DNA of 64,000 nt from positions 77,795 to 141,794 of the forward strand of contig CAYSPG010000010.1 in the NCBI GenBank assembly GCA_964432885.1, written 5' to 3'. The stretch is from CAYSPG01 sp964432885 (GTDB lineage Bacteria > Bacteroidota > Bacteroidia > AKYH767-A > OLB10). Made by a program: the position numbers and the translations under genes. The stretch's first letter is position 1. Each line of letters begins with the position of its first letter. Shown piece after piece: positions 17,283-26,036 of the stretch. The notes under the pieces are model-generated. The model was not told the DNA's origin. It saw only the letters and a program-made list of their open reading frames with translations, and did not search any database.

Positions 17283-18332
17283 ATGCAAAAGCTAAGCATC
17301 GTTGCCCTGTTGGTGTGGTTGCTAAGTGTAGTTACACTTAACGCCCAGTCAACACAAAAGGTAAAAACCATAAACGGAAAAAAATGTTCGTTGCATAAAG
17401 TTACTCCAAAGGAAACCTGGAGCAGTGTATCGCGTCAGTATAAACTAAGTATAGATGAAATTAAATCTGTTAACCCGGGCATAAACGATTTAAAGATTGG
17501 GCAGATTATAAATATACCTGAGGGCTTAACTTTGGATGCAAAACCCGAAGCAAAACCGGCAGAGCCTGTTGCAACCGTTACCAAACCACAGGTGTTTACT
17601 CATGCAGTGTCATCAGGCGAAACATTGTATGGCATTGCCAAACAATATTTTGTTTCGGTTGATGAGTTAAAAAAATGGAACAACTTAAAATCCAACAGTG
17701 CCAAAGTGGGTCAGATAATTTTTGTAAGCAATCCTGACAATGCAAATGAGTTAGCAACATTAAAAAAGAAAACGGAAATAGCTAATGAAATAAAAACACA
17801 GCCAGTAGTTGAAAATAAAACAATCACGACAAAAAATGAACCTGCAAAGGAGCAAGTAAAACCTGCAGAGCAGGACCCCAAAACACAAGCAGTGCCTGTA
17901 ACAAAAAAAGAAGAACCACAAAACCCGGTGCTGGCTGATGCCGGAAATAAAATAATTGCAGTAGCCGATACACGCGAAAAAATTACAGAGCCAGAGCCTA
18001 AAGCTACCACACGTCCTGAAAAAAAATCAAAATCAAAAAGCGGCAACAGTGTGGTTGAAATGACTGAAAACGGAATGGCTGCATGGATAAAAGACGGAGG
18101 GGTAAACCAAAATAAATTTTACGGACTACATCGCACAGCACCGCTTGGCACTATCATTAAAGTTACCAACCGTATGAATGATGAATACGTTTTTGTGAAA
18201 GTGGTTGGTCAACTGCCCGATACTGGCGATAACGATAAGCAGATAATTAAGATTTCGGAAGCAGCCGCCAAACGTATAGGCGCTGTGGACGAAAAATTTC
18301 AAGTGGAACTTAGCTATGGTATGTTGCAGTAA
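17283..18332 (+). CDS. LysM protein with degenerate RlpA-like C-terminal domain
   Basis: Exported protein of 349 residues (signal peptide to about residue 22). There are two LysM peptidoglycan-binding modules: about 36-79 (TPKETWSSVSRQYKLSIDEI) and 105-152 (SSGETLYGIAKQYFVSVDEL). A linker rich in Pro, Glu and Lys (about 160-255) leads to a C-terminal domain with YGLHRTAPLGTIIKVTNR and IIKISEAAAKRIGA. That resembles the double-psi barrel of RlpA, but the VNDRGP-type catalytic segment reads VVGQLPDTGDN, so lytic activity is doubtful. Likely a cell-wall-bound periplasmic protein. Confidence 0.8.
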   Translation: MQKLSIVALLVWLLSVVTLNAQSTQKVKTINGKKCSLHKVTPKETWSSVSRQYKLSIDEIKSVNPGINDLKIGQIINIPEGLTLDAKPEAKPAEPVATVTKPQVFTHAVSSGETLYGIAKQYFVSVDELKKWNNLKSNSAKVGQIIFVSNPDNANELATLKKKTEIANEIKTQPVVENKTITTKNEPAKEQVKPAEQDPKTQAVPVTKKEEPQNPVLADAGNKIIAVADTREKITEPEPKATTRPEKKSKSKSGNSVVEMTENGMAAWIKDGGVNQNKFYGLHRTAPLGTIIKVTNRMNDEYVFVKVVGQLPDTGDNDKQIIKISEAAAKRIGAVDEKFQVELSYGMLQ

Positions 18333-18373
18333 CCAAAAAAAGAGCAGGCAAAGTTTTTAATGCCTTTCATTTT

Positions 18374-18420
18374 AATACTAAACCCGTATAGTGTTTTATA
18401 AACTGTACGGGTTTAGTATT
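18374..18420 (+). terminator. Strong hairpin after the LysM gene
   Basis: Perfect 15-bp stem (18374-18388 with 18406-18420) with a 17-nt loop. There is no long T run after it on either strand, so it is a probable rather than certain terminator. Confidence 0.6.
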
Positions 18421-18479
18421 TATAGCATTGTTATCATAAACCTTAAACCTTTCTACCTTTACCCAATCCAAATTTCCAA

Positions 18480-19874
18480 ATGGCAGAAGTTTCGTTATCA
18501 AAAAAAATTAAGCACCTGTACTGGCGGGCGGGGTGTGGACCCGATTTAAGTGTTGATTTATCAAACTCATCTGTTAAAAAGGAAACCGAAAAAATTTTTA
18601 CCGCAGCAAAGCAGTTTTCTCCAATTGATTTGGTTGAGTTCGACAGGCCATCGCGCCAGCAGTTTAAAAGCATGAGTGAAGAGGAACAGAAACAAATGTT
18701 GAAAGCAGGAAAAAACGAAAAATTTGAGCTTGCATATTCCTGTGTTTTAAAGTTGGTTGAAGAAAAAAATTTTTTACGTGAGAAAATGGCTTTTTTTTGG
18801 AGCAGCCATTTTGCATGTAAAATTAACGAGCCAAACTTTGCACAGGCTTACATCAATGCAATAAGAAAAAATGCATTAGGCAGTTTTGCTGATTTGCTAA
18901 CTTCAGTTTCAAAATCTGCGGCTATGTTGCAATACCTTAATAATAATCAAAACAAAAAACGAAGCCCTAACGAAAATTTTGCCCGTGAGGTAATGGAACT
19001 TTTTGCACTTGGAATTGGAAACTATACTGAGCAGGATGTAAAAGAAGCAGCGCGGGCATTTACCGGATGGACGTTTGAAAAATCGGGTGAGTTTATTATG
19101 CGTACCGAAGTTCATGACGAAGGTGACAAAACAATTTTTGGCCAGTCAGGAAATTATAACGGGGATGATGTTTTGCGTATGCTGCTTGAAAAAAAGCAAT
19201 GTGCTGTATTTATTGTTTCAAAAATTTACAGGTATTTTGTTAATGATATAGTTGATGATACCATTGTAACAAAACTTGCCGAGGAGTTTTACCAAAACAA
19301 TTATGACATTGAAAAACTAATGCGCACTATTTTTAATGCCGATTGGTTTTATGATGCAAAAAATGTAGGTGTAAAAATTAAATCGCCAATTGATTTGATT
19401 GCAGGTATGATGAAAATATTTAATGTTCGGTTTGCCGATACAAGTCGTTTTCTGGCCTTTCAGCGTTCGTTGGGGCAGGAGTTGTTTCATCCACCCAATG
19501 TGGCAGGATGGCCAGTTGGCAAAGGATGGATTGATAACTCAACATTGATGTTGCGACTTAAAATGCCCGAATGGATATTTGAAAAAAAACATTTCGACTT
19601 TCGTGTTAAGTCATCAGGTGATGTGCAGCAGACAAAAATCAGAAACTACTCTGACACAAAACAGGATTTAATCACATACGATTTTTCAGCAATCGAAAAA
19701 CGTTTTGAAAAAACAGATGATGCAAACCTCGCTGCCGCTGTTTCTGACTTTTTGCTTATGACTGAAAAAAGCAACACTGCCATAAAAATTATTTCTCAAA
19801 ATCTATCTTCAACTGATAAAGCAAAGTTGGTGGCATTAAAAGTTATGTCGTTACCCGAATATCAAATGTGTTGA
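18480..19874 (+). CDS. DUF1800 family protein
   Basis: Protein of 464 residues without an obvious signal peptide. DUF1800 signatures are present: LYWRAGCGPD at the N terminus, MAFFWSSHFAC (about 102-112), NENFAREVMELFALGIGNYTE and AARAFTGWTF in the middle, and LGQELFHPPNVAGWPVGKGW (about 329-348). The molecular function is unknown. Across many bacteria it is encoded directly before a DUF1501 protein, as here (16 nt apart), implying that they work together, perhaps at the cell surface. Upstream, TACCTTTA at 18454-18461 resembles a -7 box. Confidence 0.88.
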   Translation: MAEVSLSKKIKHLYWRAGCGPDLSVDLSNSSVKKETEKIFTAAKQFSPIDLVEFDRPSRQQFKSMSEEEQKQMLKAGKNEKFELAYSCVLKLVEEKNFLREKMAFFWSSHFACKINEPNFAQAYINAIRKNALGSFADLLTSVSKSAAMLQYLNNNQNKKRSPNENFAREVMELFALGIGNYTEQDVKEAARAFTGWTFEKSGEFIMRTEVHDEGDKTIFGQSGNYNGDDVLRMLLEKKQCAVFIVSKIYRYFVNDIVDDTIVTKLAEEFYQNNYDIEKLMRTIFNADWFYDAKNVGVKIKSPIDLIAGMMKIFNVRFADTSRFLAFQRSLGQELFHPPNVAGWPVGKGWIDNSTLMLRLKMPEWIFEKKHFDFRVKSSGDVQQTKIRNYSDTKQDLITYDFSAIEKRFEKTDDANLAAAVSDFLLMTEKSNTAIKIISQNLSSTDKAKLVALKVMSLPEYQMC

Positions 19875-19890
19875 GCAGATTAAAAATAAA

Positions 19891-21093
19891 ATGAAACGGC
19901 TTACAAGACGAAAATTTATTTCCAACTCATTGCTAGCTTCGGGCAGTTTAATGGTGCCTAAATTTTTAAAAGCATTTGAAAATTCATCGGCCATTTTACC
20001 CTCAGGCGAAAAATCATTGGTAATAGTTCAACTGTCAGGTGGTAATGATGGCTTAAACACGTTTATTCCCTATCGCAACGATGCATATTATCAGGCTCGA
20101 CCTCATCTTGGAATAAAAAAAGAAAACCTGCTAGCAGTAACTGATGAAATTGGATTTAATTCTTCTCTTTCTGGTTTGCAAAAATTATATGATGATGGTT
20201 TGCTTTGTATAATAAATGGAGTTGGTTATCCTAATCCCGACCATTCGCATTTTCGTGCCATGGATATTTGGCAAACAGCGAGTGGAAGCGATAAATACCT
20301 TGACACCGGGTGGATAGGCCGTTATCTTGATTCAACATGCAATGGAAATTGCAAATCGCACAATGCAGTTGAAATTGACGATTCATTAAGCCTTTCGCTA
20401 AAAGGAGAAAAAATAAATGGCTTTGCGATGAAAAATCCCGACAGGCTGTTGCGCTCTATTCGCGATCCTTTTCTTACCGAAGTTTCGCGGCAGCATGTAG
20501 CAGTAAACGACCATAGCAATGTTGAATACCTTTATAAAACCATGCGTCAAACCTTTTCCAGCGGAGAGTATCTTGCCGAAAAGGCTCGTGTTGTCAATAC
20601 TGCTTCGTATGCAGATAATGAGTTCGCAAAAAATCTTAAAACACTTGCTTCGCTAATTAAATCGGGTGCTGAAACAAAGGTTTATTACGTATCCCTTACC
20701 GGATTTGATACCCATGCAAACCAGGGAAATATTCAAGGCAAATTTTTGCAAATAGCCGATAACGGGATTACTACTTTTGTTAATGACCTTAAGCAAAGTA
20801 ATAAGCTTGATGATTTATGTATAATGGTGTTTTCGGAATTTGGAAGGCGTGTGGCACAAAACGCAAGTGCCGGTACCGACCACGGCACAGCAAACAATGT
20901 TTGGATAATTAGTAGTGAACTAAAGAAAAAAGGGTTTTATAATGCTATGCCCTCGCTTACAAACTTGCATGATGGCGATTTAATTTACACAGTTGATTTT
21001 CGTAATATTTATGCAACACTCCTGAAAAAACAACTGGGTGCAGATGATAAGCTTATTTTAAATGGCAGCTTTCAGGCAATGGATTTTATTTGA
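19891..21093 (+). CDS. DUF1501 family protein with Tat-like signal
   Basis: Protein of 400 residues starting MKRLTRRKFISNSLLASGSL, a twin-arginine-type signal (RRKF). The body belongs to the DUF1501 family, which is related to the alkaline-phosphatase/sulfatase fold. Seen are VQLSGGNDGLNTFIPY (about 47-62), PNPDHSHFRAMDIW, SLTGFDTHANQG and FSEFGRRVAQN followed by TDHGTANN; these His/Asp motifs could bind metal. No activity is established that I know of. It is the second gene of the DUF1800-DUF1501 pair. Confidence 0.88.
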   Translation: MKRLTRRKFISNSLLASGSLMVPKFLKAFENSSAILPSGEKSLVIVQLSGGNDGLNTFIPYRNDAYYQARPHLGIKKENLLAVTDEIGFNSSLSGLQKLYDDGLLCIINGVGYPNPDHSHFRAMDIWQTASGSDKYLDTGWIGRYLDSTCNGNCKSHNAVEIDDSLSLSLKGEKINGFAMKNPDRLLRSIRDPFLTEVSRQHVAVNDHSNVEYLYKTMRQTFSSGEYLAEKARVVNTASYADNEFAKNLKTLASLIKSGAETKVYYVSLTGFDTHANQGNIQGKFLQIADNGITTFVNDLKQSNKLDDLCIMVFSEFGRRVAQNASAGTDHGTANNVWIISSELKKKGFYNAMPSLTNLHDGDLIYTVDFRNIYATLLKKQLGADDKLILNGSFQAMDFI

Positions 21094-21128
21094 CTTTTTA
21101 CGTTGCTTTTAACGTAATGTAAATTAAT

Positions 21129-21136
21129 TACATTTG
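21129..21136 (+). promoter_or_regulatory. Candidate promoter of the receiver-domain gene
   Basis: TACATTTG matches the -7 consensus, 38 nt before the ATG. A TTG at 21103-21105 lies 23 nt upstream, slightly more than the usual 19-21. Confidence 0.55.
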
Positions 21137-21174
21137 GCCGTCAAAAAAAAGCAAACCTCAAAAAAATAAAAATT

Positions 21175-21579
21175 ATGTCCGACTCAAAAATCAGCGTATT
21201 TGTTGTGGATGATACAGCAATAGAAAGAACGATGTTAAAAGATCACCTTGCAAAATACAAAAACATGGAAGTAACGGAGTTTGCCAATGGCGATTATTGC
21301 GTAAAGCAATTGATCATGGGAAATTTGGAAGAACCAGATTTGATTTTAATGGATTATTTTTTAGATACTGCAGGTGGCAACACCCGCGATGGGCTTGATA
21401 TACTTGCCAAGTTAAAGGAAGTTTGCCCTCATACCAAAGTTATCATGATGACAGGCGTAAGTAACCCTCGAATAAAACAACTTGCTACCGAAAAAGGCGC
21501 TCTTGATTACATTATAAAAGGCCCCGAAGGATATAAAAATTTAGACGCTGCTTTGGAACAGCATTTGGGGGTAAAGTAA
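21175..21579 (+). CDS. Single-domain response regulator (receiver only)
   Basis: CheY-like receiver of 134 residues with no output domain. Acidic pocket D12/D13 (VFVVDDTA), phospho-acceptor D60 (LILMDYFLD), conserved T93 (MMTGVS) and K115 (YIIKGPEG) are all present, so phosphorylation is expected. No histidine kinase is encoded nearby, so the partner is unknown. It has its own promoter box and is convergent with the T9SS protein gene, 22 nt between stops. Confidence 0.9.
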   Translation: MSDSKISVFVVDDTAIERTMLKDHLAKYKNMEVTEFANGDYCVKQLIMGNLEEPDLILMDYFLDTAGGNTRDGLDILAKLKEVCPHTKVIMMTGVSNPRIKQLATEKGALDYIIKGPEGYKNLDAALEQHLGVK

Positions 21580-21601
21580 AACTTCTGTTTTTTACTGAAA
21601 A

Positions 21602-22576
21602 TTATTTTTCGAAAACAAATTTTTGTGTTTTTGTGATGTTGTATTCTTTGTAAAAACACTTTGCTAAATAAAAGGCCGGAGCCAAATCAGAAATTTTTAT
21701 ACCCGTTTTAAAACCATTTTGGCTGATAAGATTAAGCGTTGCCCATTTTAGTTTTCTCCCTCGCAAATCATAAATTTCGCAAACCACATTATTGTTTTCA
21801 TACAAAGGATTTTTAACAGAGATAAAAAGCTGATAGCTGTTAATGTCATAATAAGTATTGAATATTAACGGGGGTAACTTTGCAATTTCAGGAATAAAAA
21901 TCGTATCATGATAATGGTTTGTTGAACAAGAATCTTCTTCAATTAATTCAACAACTTGATATCCAGTAGATGAAAAACGGTGTTCCACATTTGTGCCACT
22001 TGCAGTACCATCGCTAAATATCCACTTGTAATTTAAACCAGAAACATTTTCAACATTAAATGTAACAATGGGGCTTTTAATTATTTCGTGCGAAAATTTT
22101 TGCTGACTGTTGTCAAAATAATTTGTAGTAGAAACACAACATGCACCGTATCCTTGATAAATATGAATCCATCCTGTGCTATGTGCACTTCCTAAATCAT
22201 ATATATGCATGTATCCGCCATAAATTTCAACTATTCCTTTGTTTTCCAAATGTGCATAGGTGTGTATATGCAAACGGCTTTCTTTTATAATTCCATAATT
22301 CATAACATAGGAATAATTATTTAGGTCTAAATCACTCTTGCAGCAAAGCATCGCACCTGAATCAATTGTTACATGTAAATTACTTATGGAAAGCAAAGCG
22401 TAAGAACTTACAGTATGCTTTATTAAAACAGTGTCGCCACTTAATGGAACTGAATTTGTATTCCATGTGGAAGCAGACTGCCAAACGTTATTGGTTACCG
22501 AAGTACAAATTTTACCGCTTGCATTAAGACAAAGAAAAGAGGCAGATAAAACGATAATTTTAATTTTGGTATTCAT
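21602..22576 (-). CDS. Secreted protein with PKD-like domain and T9SS sorting signal
   Basis: Protein of 324 residues: signal peptide (about 1-20); a repetitive beta-rich region (about 25-150) with the start NVWQSASTWNTNSVPLSGDT, reminiscent of beta-helix/G8-like modules; a PKD-like domain (about 155-215) with KWIFSDGTASGT and HRFSSTGYQVVELI; and a C-terminal type A sorting domain (about 245-324) with EIYDLRGRKL, ISDLAPAFYLAKC and TQKFVFEK. It should be exported by the Sec system and then moved across the outer membrane by T9SS. The function of the mature part is unknown. Confidence 0.78.
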   Translation of the reverse strand: MNTKIKIIVLSASFLCLNASGKICTSVTNNVWQSASTWNTNSVPLSGDTVLIKHTVSSYALLSISNLHVTIDSGAMLCCKSDLDLNNYSYVMNYGIIKESRLHIHTYAHLENKGIVEIYGGYMHIYDLGSAHSTGWIHIYQGYGACCVSTTNYFDNSQQKFSHEIIKSPIVTFNVENVSGLNYKWIFSDGTASGTNVEHRFSSTGYQVVELIEEDSCSTNHYHDTIFIPEIAKLPPLIFNTYYDINSYQLFISVKNPLYENNNVVCEIYDLRGRKLKWATLNLISQNGFKTGIKISDLAPAFYLAKCFYKEYNITKTQKFVFEK

Positions 22577-22616
22577 TTATCGTTTTTTTTTATAACGACA
22601 ATACTATTAAATTATT

Positions 22617-23543
22617 TTACTTGTAAATTTTTACAAGTAGGTCATTATTGTTTTTTTGCCACGCTCTGTACATTCCTTCCGAATTAAAAGGCAATTCAAT
22701 ATTCCCTTTTGCATCAATAGCAATCAACCCACCTTCGCCACCCATAGCAACTAATTTGTCGTTCACTACTTTTTCGCATGCTTGTTTAAGAGAAAAGTTT
22801 TTGTATTCAATCAAACAACTGATGTCATAAGCAACCACAGAGCGTATAAAAAATTCACCATGGCCGGTGCAGCTTATTGCACATGTGTTATTGTTTGCAT
22901 ACGTGCCTGCTCCAATAATAGGCGTATCGCCAATGCGGCCAAATTTTTTATTTGTCATGCCACCTGTTGAAGTGGCGGCTGCAAGGTTACCATGTACATC
23001 AAGTGCAACAGCCCCTACGGTTCCAAATTTTTTTTCGCTGCTGTGGTCCAGTTGTGTTTTGTCCGAATCTTTTATTGCAAGCCACTGCTCATGCCTGAAC
23101 GAATCAAAAAAATAATCAGGCGCTGCAAATTCTAATTTTAATTTATGAGCTAACTCTTCCGCGCCAGGCCCACACAAAAAAACATGTTCGGTATGTTCCA
23201 TTACAGCTTTTGCAAGTACTACCGGATTTTTTACACTCACTACACCTGCAACAGCACCTGCTCTTAATGTTTTACCTTCCATAATGCTTGCATCCATCTC
23301 ATGCGTACCACTATTAGTAAACACCGAACCTCTTCCTGCATTAAACAATGGATTGTCTTCTAAAATTTTTACAGCTTCAGTAACGGCATCAAGCGAGGTT
23401 CCACCAGAAGATAAAATTTTATTTCCGGCTTTAACAGCATCAGCCAAGCCTTCAGAATATTTTTTTTCTTTTTCAGCAGTCATTAAAGCAGGGCTAATTG
23501 TGCCTGCTCCTCCGTGTACTGCTATGCCGAATTTATTGTTCAT
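22617..23543 (-). CDS. Isoaspartyl peptidase / L-asparaginase (Ntn hydrolase)
   Basis: Plant-type asparaginase of 308 residues, which hydrolyses beta-aspartyl dipeptides and asparagine. FGIAVHGGAGTI is at the N terminus, NAGRGSVFTNSGTHEMDASIM about 68-88, and the autocleavage site is KKFGTVGAVA with T175 as the new N-terminal nucleophile; GRIGDTPIIGAGTYA and CTGHGEFFIR follow. All catalytic features are intact. No signal peptide is seen, so it is probably cytoplasmic. The first 11 nt overlap the end of the UPF0175 gene, so the two are likely co-transcribed. Confidence 0.92.
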   Translation of the reverse strand: MNNKFGIAVHGGAGTISPALMTAEKEKKYSEGLADAVKAGNKILSSGGTSLDAVTEAVKILEDNPLFNAGRGSVFTNSGTHEMDASIMEGKTLRAGAVAGVVSVKNPVVLAKAVMEHTEHVFLCGPGAEELAHKLKLEFAAPDYFFDSFRHEQWLAIKDSDKTQLDHSSEKKFGTVGAVALDVHGNLAAATSTGGMTNKKFGRIGDTPIIGAGTYANNNTCAISCTGHGEFFIRSVVAYDISCLIEYKNFSLKQACEKVVNDKLVAMGGEGGLIAIDAKGNIELPFNSEGMYRAWQKNNNDLLVKIYK

Positions 23544-23778
23544 TATACGGTTTATTAATTACTATAAGGTCGTTTTCAAAATCTTTTTTTGAATAGTGAA
23601 GTGGAATTTCTTTTTCATCCAGCAACTTTTGAAATTCAAAAATGTTTAAGCCTGCAAATTTTTTTGCCTGTCCCATTGTAAACCTGTTTTGTGCGTATAC
23701 CATACACGCAATCTCTCCCCTTAACTCATCCTCAGTAAGTCCCGTGCTTTTTAGTATTTCATCAGAAATGGTAATCAT
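23533..23778 (-). CDS. UPF0175 family small protein (antitoxin-like)
   Basis: Protein of 81 residues with the UPF0175 pattern: EDELRGEIACMVYAQNRFTMGQAKKFAGLN followed by FQKLLDEKEIPLHYS. (Positions: about 17-46 and 50-64.) The family is predicted to bind DNA through a helix-turn-helix-like fold and is often regarded as an antitoxin paired with a PIN-domain toxin. No PIN gene is adjacent; the downstream partner here is an asparaginase overlapping by 11 nt. Its role in this context is unknown. Confidence 0.75.
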   Translation of the reverse strand: MITISDEILKSTGLTEDELRGEIACMVYAQNRFTMGQAKKFAGLNIFEFQKLLDEKEIPLHYSKKDFENDLIVINKPYNEQ

Positions 23779-23834
23779 ATTTTATTCTTTACGTCCAAAG
23801 TAACAGATTGATAATTAATAAAGCGAGTTGTTTA

Positions 23835-24641
23835 CTACCACAAATTCATTTTTTGCAAATTAACCTTTTGGTGAAAAAATATTTGCGTGCTTTTTTCAAA
23901 CGACTCGGTATAATCCGAAACATAAAAAATATCAGAGCCCGATTTTTTTTCGCAAACTAACTTCTCTTTTTCTAAAATCCATTTAAGTTTTGCTGCTACT
24001 ACTTCGGCTGAGTCCAGAATTTTTACTTTTCCTTCGAAGTAATCTGAGATTTCTTTTTTGATTAGAGGATAATGCGTGCAGGCAAGCACCAGCGCATCAA
24101 TATTTTCTAACTCTGGCAATGAAAGATATTTTTCTAAAATGGATTTGCTTATATGGTTATTGTAAAATCCTTCTTCAATCATATTAGCAAGCAGCGGTGT
24201 TGCAACGGCACTGTAAACGAGCGAAGGCTTGCGTCTCGAAAATTTTTCCTGATAAGTTCCAGATGCAACGGTAGCCTTTGTGCCAATGATACCAACTTTT
24301 TTTATGGTGTCATCAGCAATAACTTCTTCCACCATAGGGTCAATTACATTGATAACAGGAATAATTCCTTTATGCTGGTCGCGTAACAATTTATATGCAG
24401 CAGCACTTGCAGTGTTACATGCAATTACTATGGCTTTGCATTTTTTTTCGTGCAGTAAAAAATCGGTAATACGTGTAGCGTATGAACGAATAAGCTCGGC
24501 TGATTTATCACCGTAAGGTACATGGGCTGTATCACCATAATAAATTAAGGTCTCATTGGGTAGTAAACCACTAATGGCCTTTGCCACAGTAAGCCCACCA
24601 ATGCCTGAATCAAAAATTCCTATGGGTGATGTATTGCTCAT
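23835..24641 (-). CDS. murI: Glutamate racemase
   Basis: Converts L- to D-glutamate for peptidoglycan synthesis in the cytoplasm. The 268 residues are a normal length. Catalytic Cys residues lie in VIACNTASAAAYKL (about 69-82) and LVLACTHYPLIKKEI (about 180-194). The N-terminal IGIFDSGIGGLTVAKAI and YYGDTAHVPYGDK are classical. Start ATG 24639-24641, preceded by a TACTTTTG box. The gene is separated from the upstream ompH operon by that operon's terminator. Confidence 0.96.
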   Translation of the reverse strand: MSNTSPIGIFDSGIGGLTVAKAISGLLPNETLIYYGDTAHVPYGDKSAELIRSYATRITDFLLHEKKCKAIVIACNTASAAAYKLLRDQHKGIIPVINVIDPMVEEVIADDTIKKVGIIGTKATVASGTYQEKFSRRKPSLVYSAVATPLLANMIEEGFYNNHISKSILEKYLSLPELENIDALVLACTHYPLIKKEISDYFEGKVKILDSAEVVAAKLKWILEKEKLVCEKKSGSDIFYVSDYTESFEKSTQIFFHQKVNLQKMNLW

Positions 24642-24651
24642 TAATTTTTTT

Positions 24652-24659
24652 CAAAAGTA
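24652..24659 (-). promoter_or_regulatory. Candidate -7 box of murI
   Basis: Minus strand reads TACTTTTG, a TAnnTTTG match about 10 nt before the murI ATG; the leader would be almost absent. No good -33 element is seen. Confidence 0.35.
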
Positions 24660-24677
24660 ACAATAAGAGTATGGAGT

Positions 24678-24711
24678 AAAAAAAAACCGCCTTGATTTCT
24701 CAACGCGGTTT
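24678..24711 (-). terminator. Intrinsic terminator of the uppS-bamA-ompH operon
   Basis: Stem AAACCGC/GCGGTTT (24684-24690 with 24705-24711) plus inner pairs TTGA/TCAA and a TTTC loop. On the minus strand it runs into a T9 tract. Confidence 0.85.
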
Positions 24712-24730
24712 AAAGAACAAGAATCTTAAA

Positions 24731-25237
24731 TTATTTCAACTTCAATTTCTCTTTCACCAAGCCCATAATATCATCGCTGTCATTTGAGTATAAGAGTACG
24801 CCCACGCTTGAATCAAAAATATACGTGTAACCTTTTTCTTTACCTACTGCTTTAATTGCGTCTTCAGCTTTTTTGATAATGGGAGAATAAACTTCTTCTT
24901 TCTTTTTTTGAACCGACTGTTGAGCCGACTCCTGGAAGTCTTGAATACGTTCGCCTAAATCGCGAATTTCTTTTTCTTTGGTTTGCAGCACAGGCTCAGC
25001 CATTGAGCCTTTTTTCTCCGTGTATTCAGAAACTTTGGTATCGTATTCTGCACTCATGGTTTTAAGTTGGTTTTGCAACGATTCGCCAAACTTTTGAAGC
25101 GTAGAATCTGCAAGTTTTGTTTCGGGCATGGCACCAAGTAATTGTGTTGAATTGATGTGTCCGAATTTTTGTGCCTGTGCGTAAGCTGAGCAACAAACAA
25201 ATGCAACAGCAGCTAAAAATTTAATTGATTTTGTCAT
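24731..25237 (-). CDS. OmpH/Skp-family periplasmic chaperone
   Basis: Protein of 168 residues with a signal peptide (about 1-22, ending AYAQA). The mature part starts KFGHINSTQLLGAMPE, the OmpH beginning, then a long charged coiled coil (about 50-125) and the closing strands YTYIFDSSVGVLLYSNDSDD. Skp-type trimers hold unfolded outer-membrane proteins in the periplasm and hand them to BamA. Second of two tandem ompH genes downstream of bamA and directly before the operon terminator. Confidence 0.9.
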   Translation of the reverse strand: MTKSIKFLAAVAFVCCSAYAQAQKFGHINSTQLLGAMPETKLADSTLQKFGESLQNQLKTMSAEYDTKVSEYTEKKGSMAEPVLQTKEKEIRDLGERIQDFQESAQQSVQKKKEEVYSPIIKKAEDAIKAVGKEKGYTYIFDSSVGVLLYSNDSDDIMGLVKEKLKLK

Positions 25238-25274
25238 GTGTAAATTAATTATTGAATTTATTAAGTTGGTTTAT

Positions 25275-25901
25275 TTATTTTTTCTCTTCTCTGTCTTCTG
25301 ATTTAGGCTGGTCGTTACCGGCAGGCTGCGTGGTTTTGTTACCACCGGCACCTGATGATGCACCTCCTTTATCACCTCCTCCTTCGGTAATTTTAGCTTT
25401 ATATCCCATTGCTTTTAAAATGTCATCGCTTTTATCATACTTTGGGTTTGTGTAAAGCATTATCAAGTCGCTGCTTTTATCAAATATCACTGCATAGCTT
25501 TGGTCGGTAGCAATTTTTTTTACGGCATTGTAAATTTTATCCTGTATAGGCTTTACCAAATCTTGTTTCTTTTTAAACAACTCGCCCTCATATCCAAATT
25601 TCGATTTCTGAAATTCTTTTACCTCTTTTTCTTTTTCGGTAATCTCGGCTTCGCGTTTCTTTTTCATATCATCGGTTAAAAGAATTTGCTCAGCTTGATA
25701 ATCTTTATACAGTTTATCAATAAAGGCATACTTGGTTTCAATTTCCTTTTGCCAGTTTACCGATTGCTGGTCTAACTGCTGCATGGCAGCTTTGTATTCT
25801 GGAATGTTATCCAAAATATATTGTGAGTTTATGTAAGCATATTTTTGAGCCGATGCAGTGCTTACTACTGCCATTGCTAAAATTACAAGTAATTTTTTCA
25901 T
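25275..25901 (-). CDS. OmpH/Skp-family periplasmic chaperone with Gly-rich tail
   Basis: Protein of 208 residues, a paralogue of the next gene. Signal peptide MKKLLVILAMAVVSTASA, mature start KYAYINSQYILDNIPEYKAA, charged coiled coil (about 45-125), then YAVIFDKSSDLIMLYTNP and a low-complexity tail rich in Gly, Asp and Lys (about 172-208) that the paralogue lacks. It acts in the periplasm in outer-membrane-protein biogenesis. The bamA stop lies 135 nt upstream, a spacer holding a short GCGGTGAAA direct repeat. Confidence 0.9.
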   Translation of the reverse strand: MKKLLVILAMAVVSTASAQKYAYINSQYILDNIPEYKAAMQQLDQQSVNWQKEIETKYAFIDKLYKDYQAEQILLTDDMKKKREAEITEKEKEVKEFQKSKFGYEGELFKKKQDLVKPIQDKIYNAVKKIATDQSYAVIFDKSSDLIMLYTNPKYDKSDDILKAMGYKAKITEGGGDKGGASSGAGGNKTTQPAGNDQPKSEDREEKK

Positions 25902-26036
25902 TTGATGAATTTTTTTAAAGGGTTCGCAAAGATATAATTTTATGATTTGGAAGTACTGCTGATTTCCATTGCAAAATCAATAACATAAATATCATACCAA
26001 TTGATTTAACTGCGGTGAAATTGCGGTGAAAGGTTT

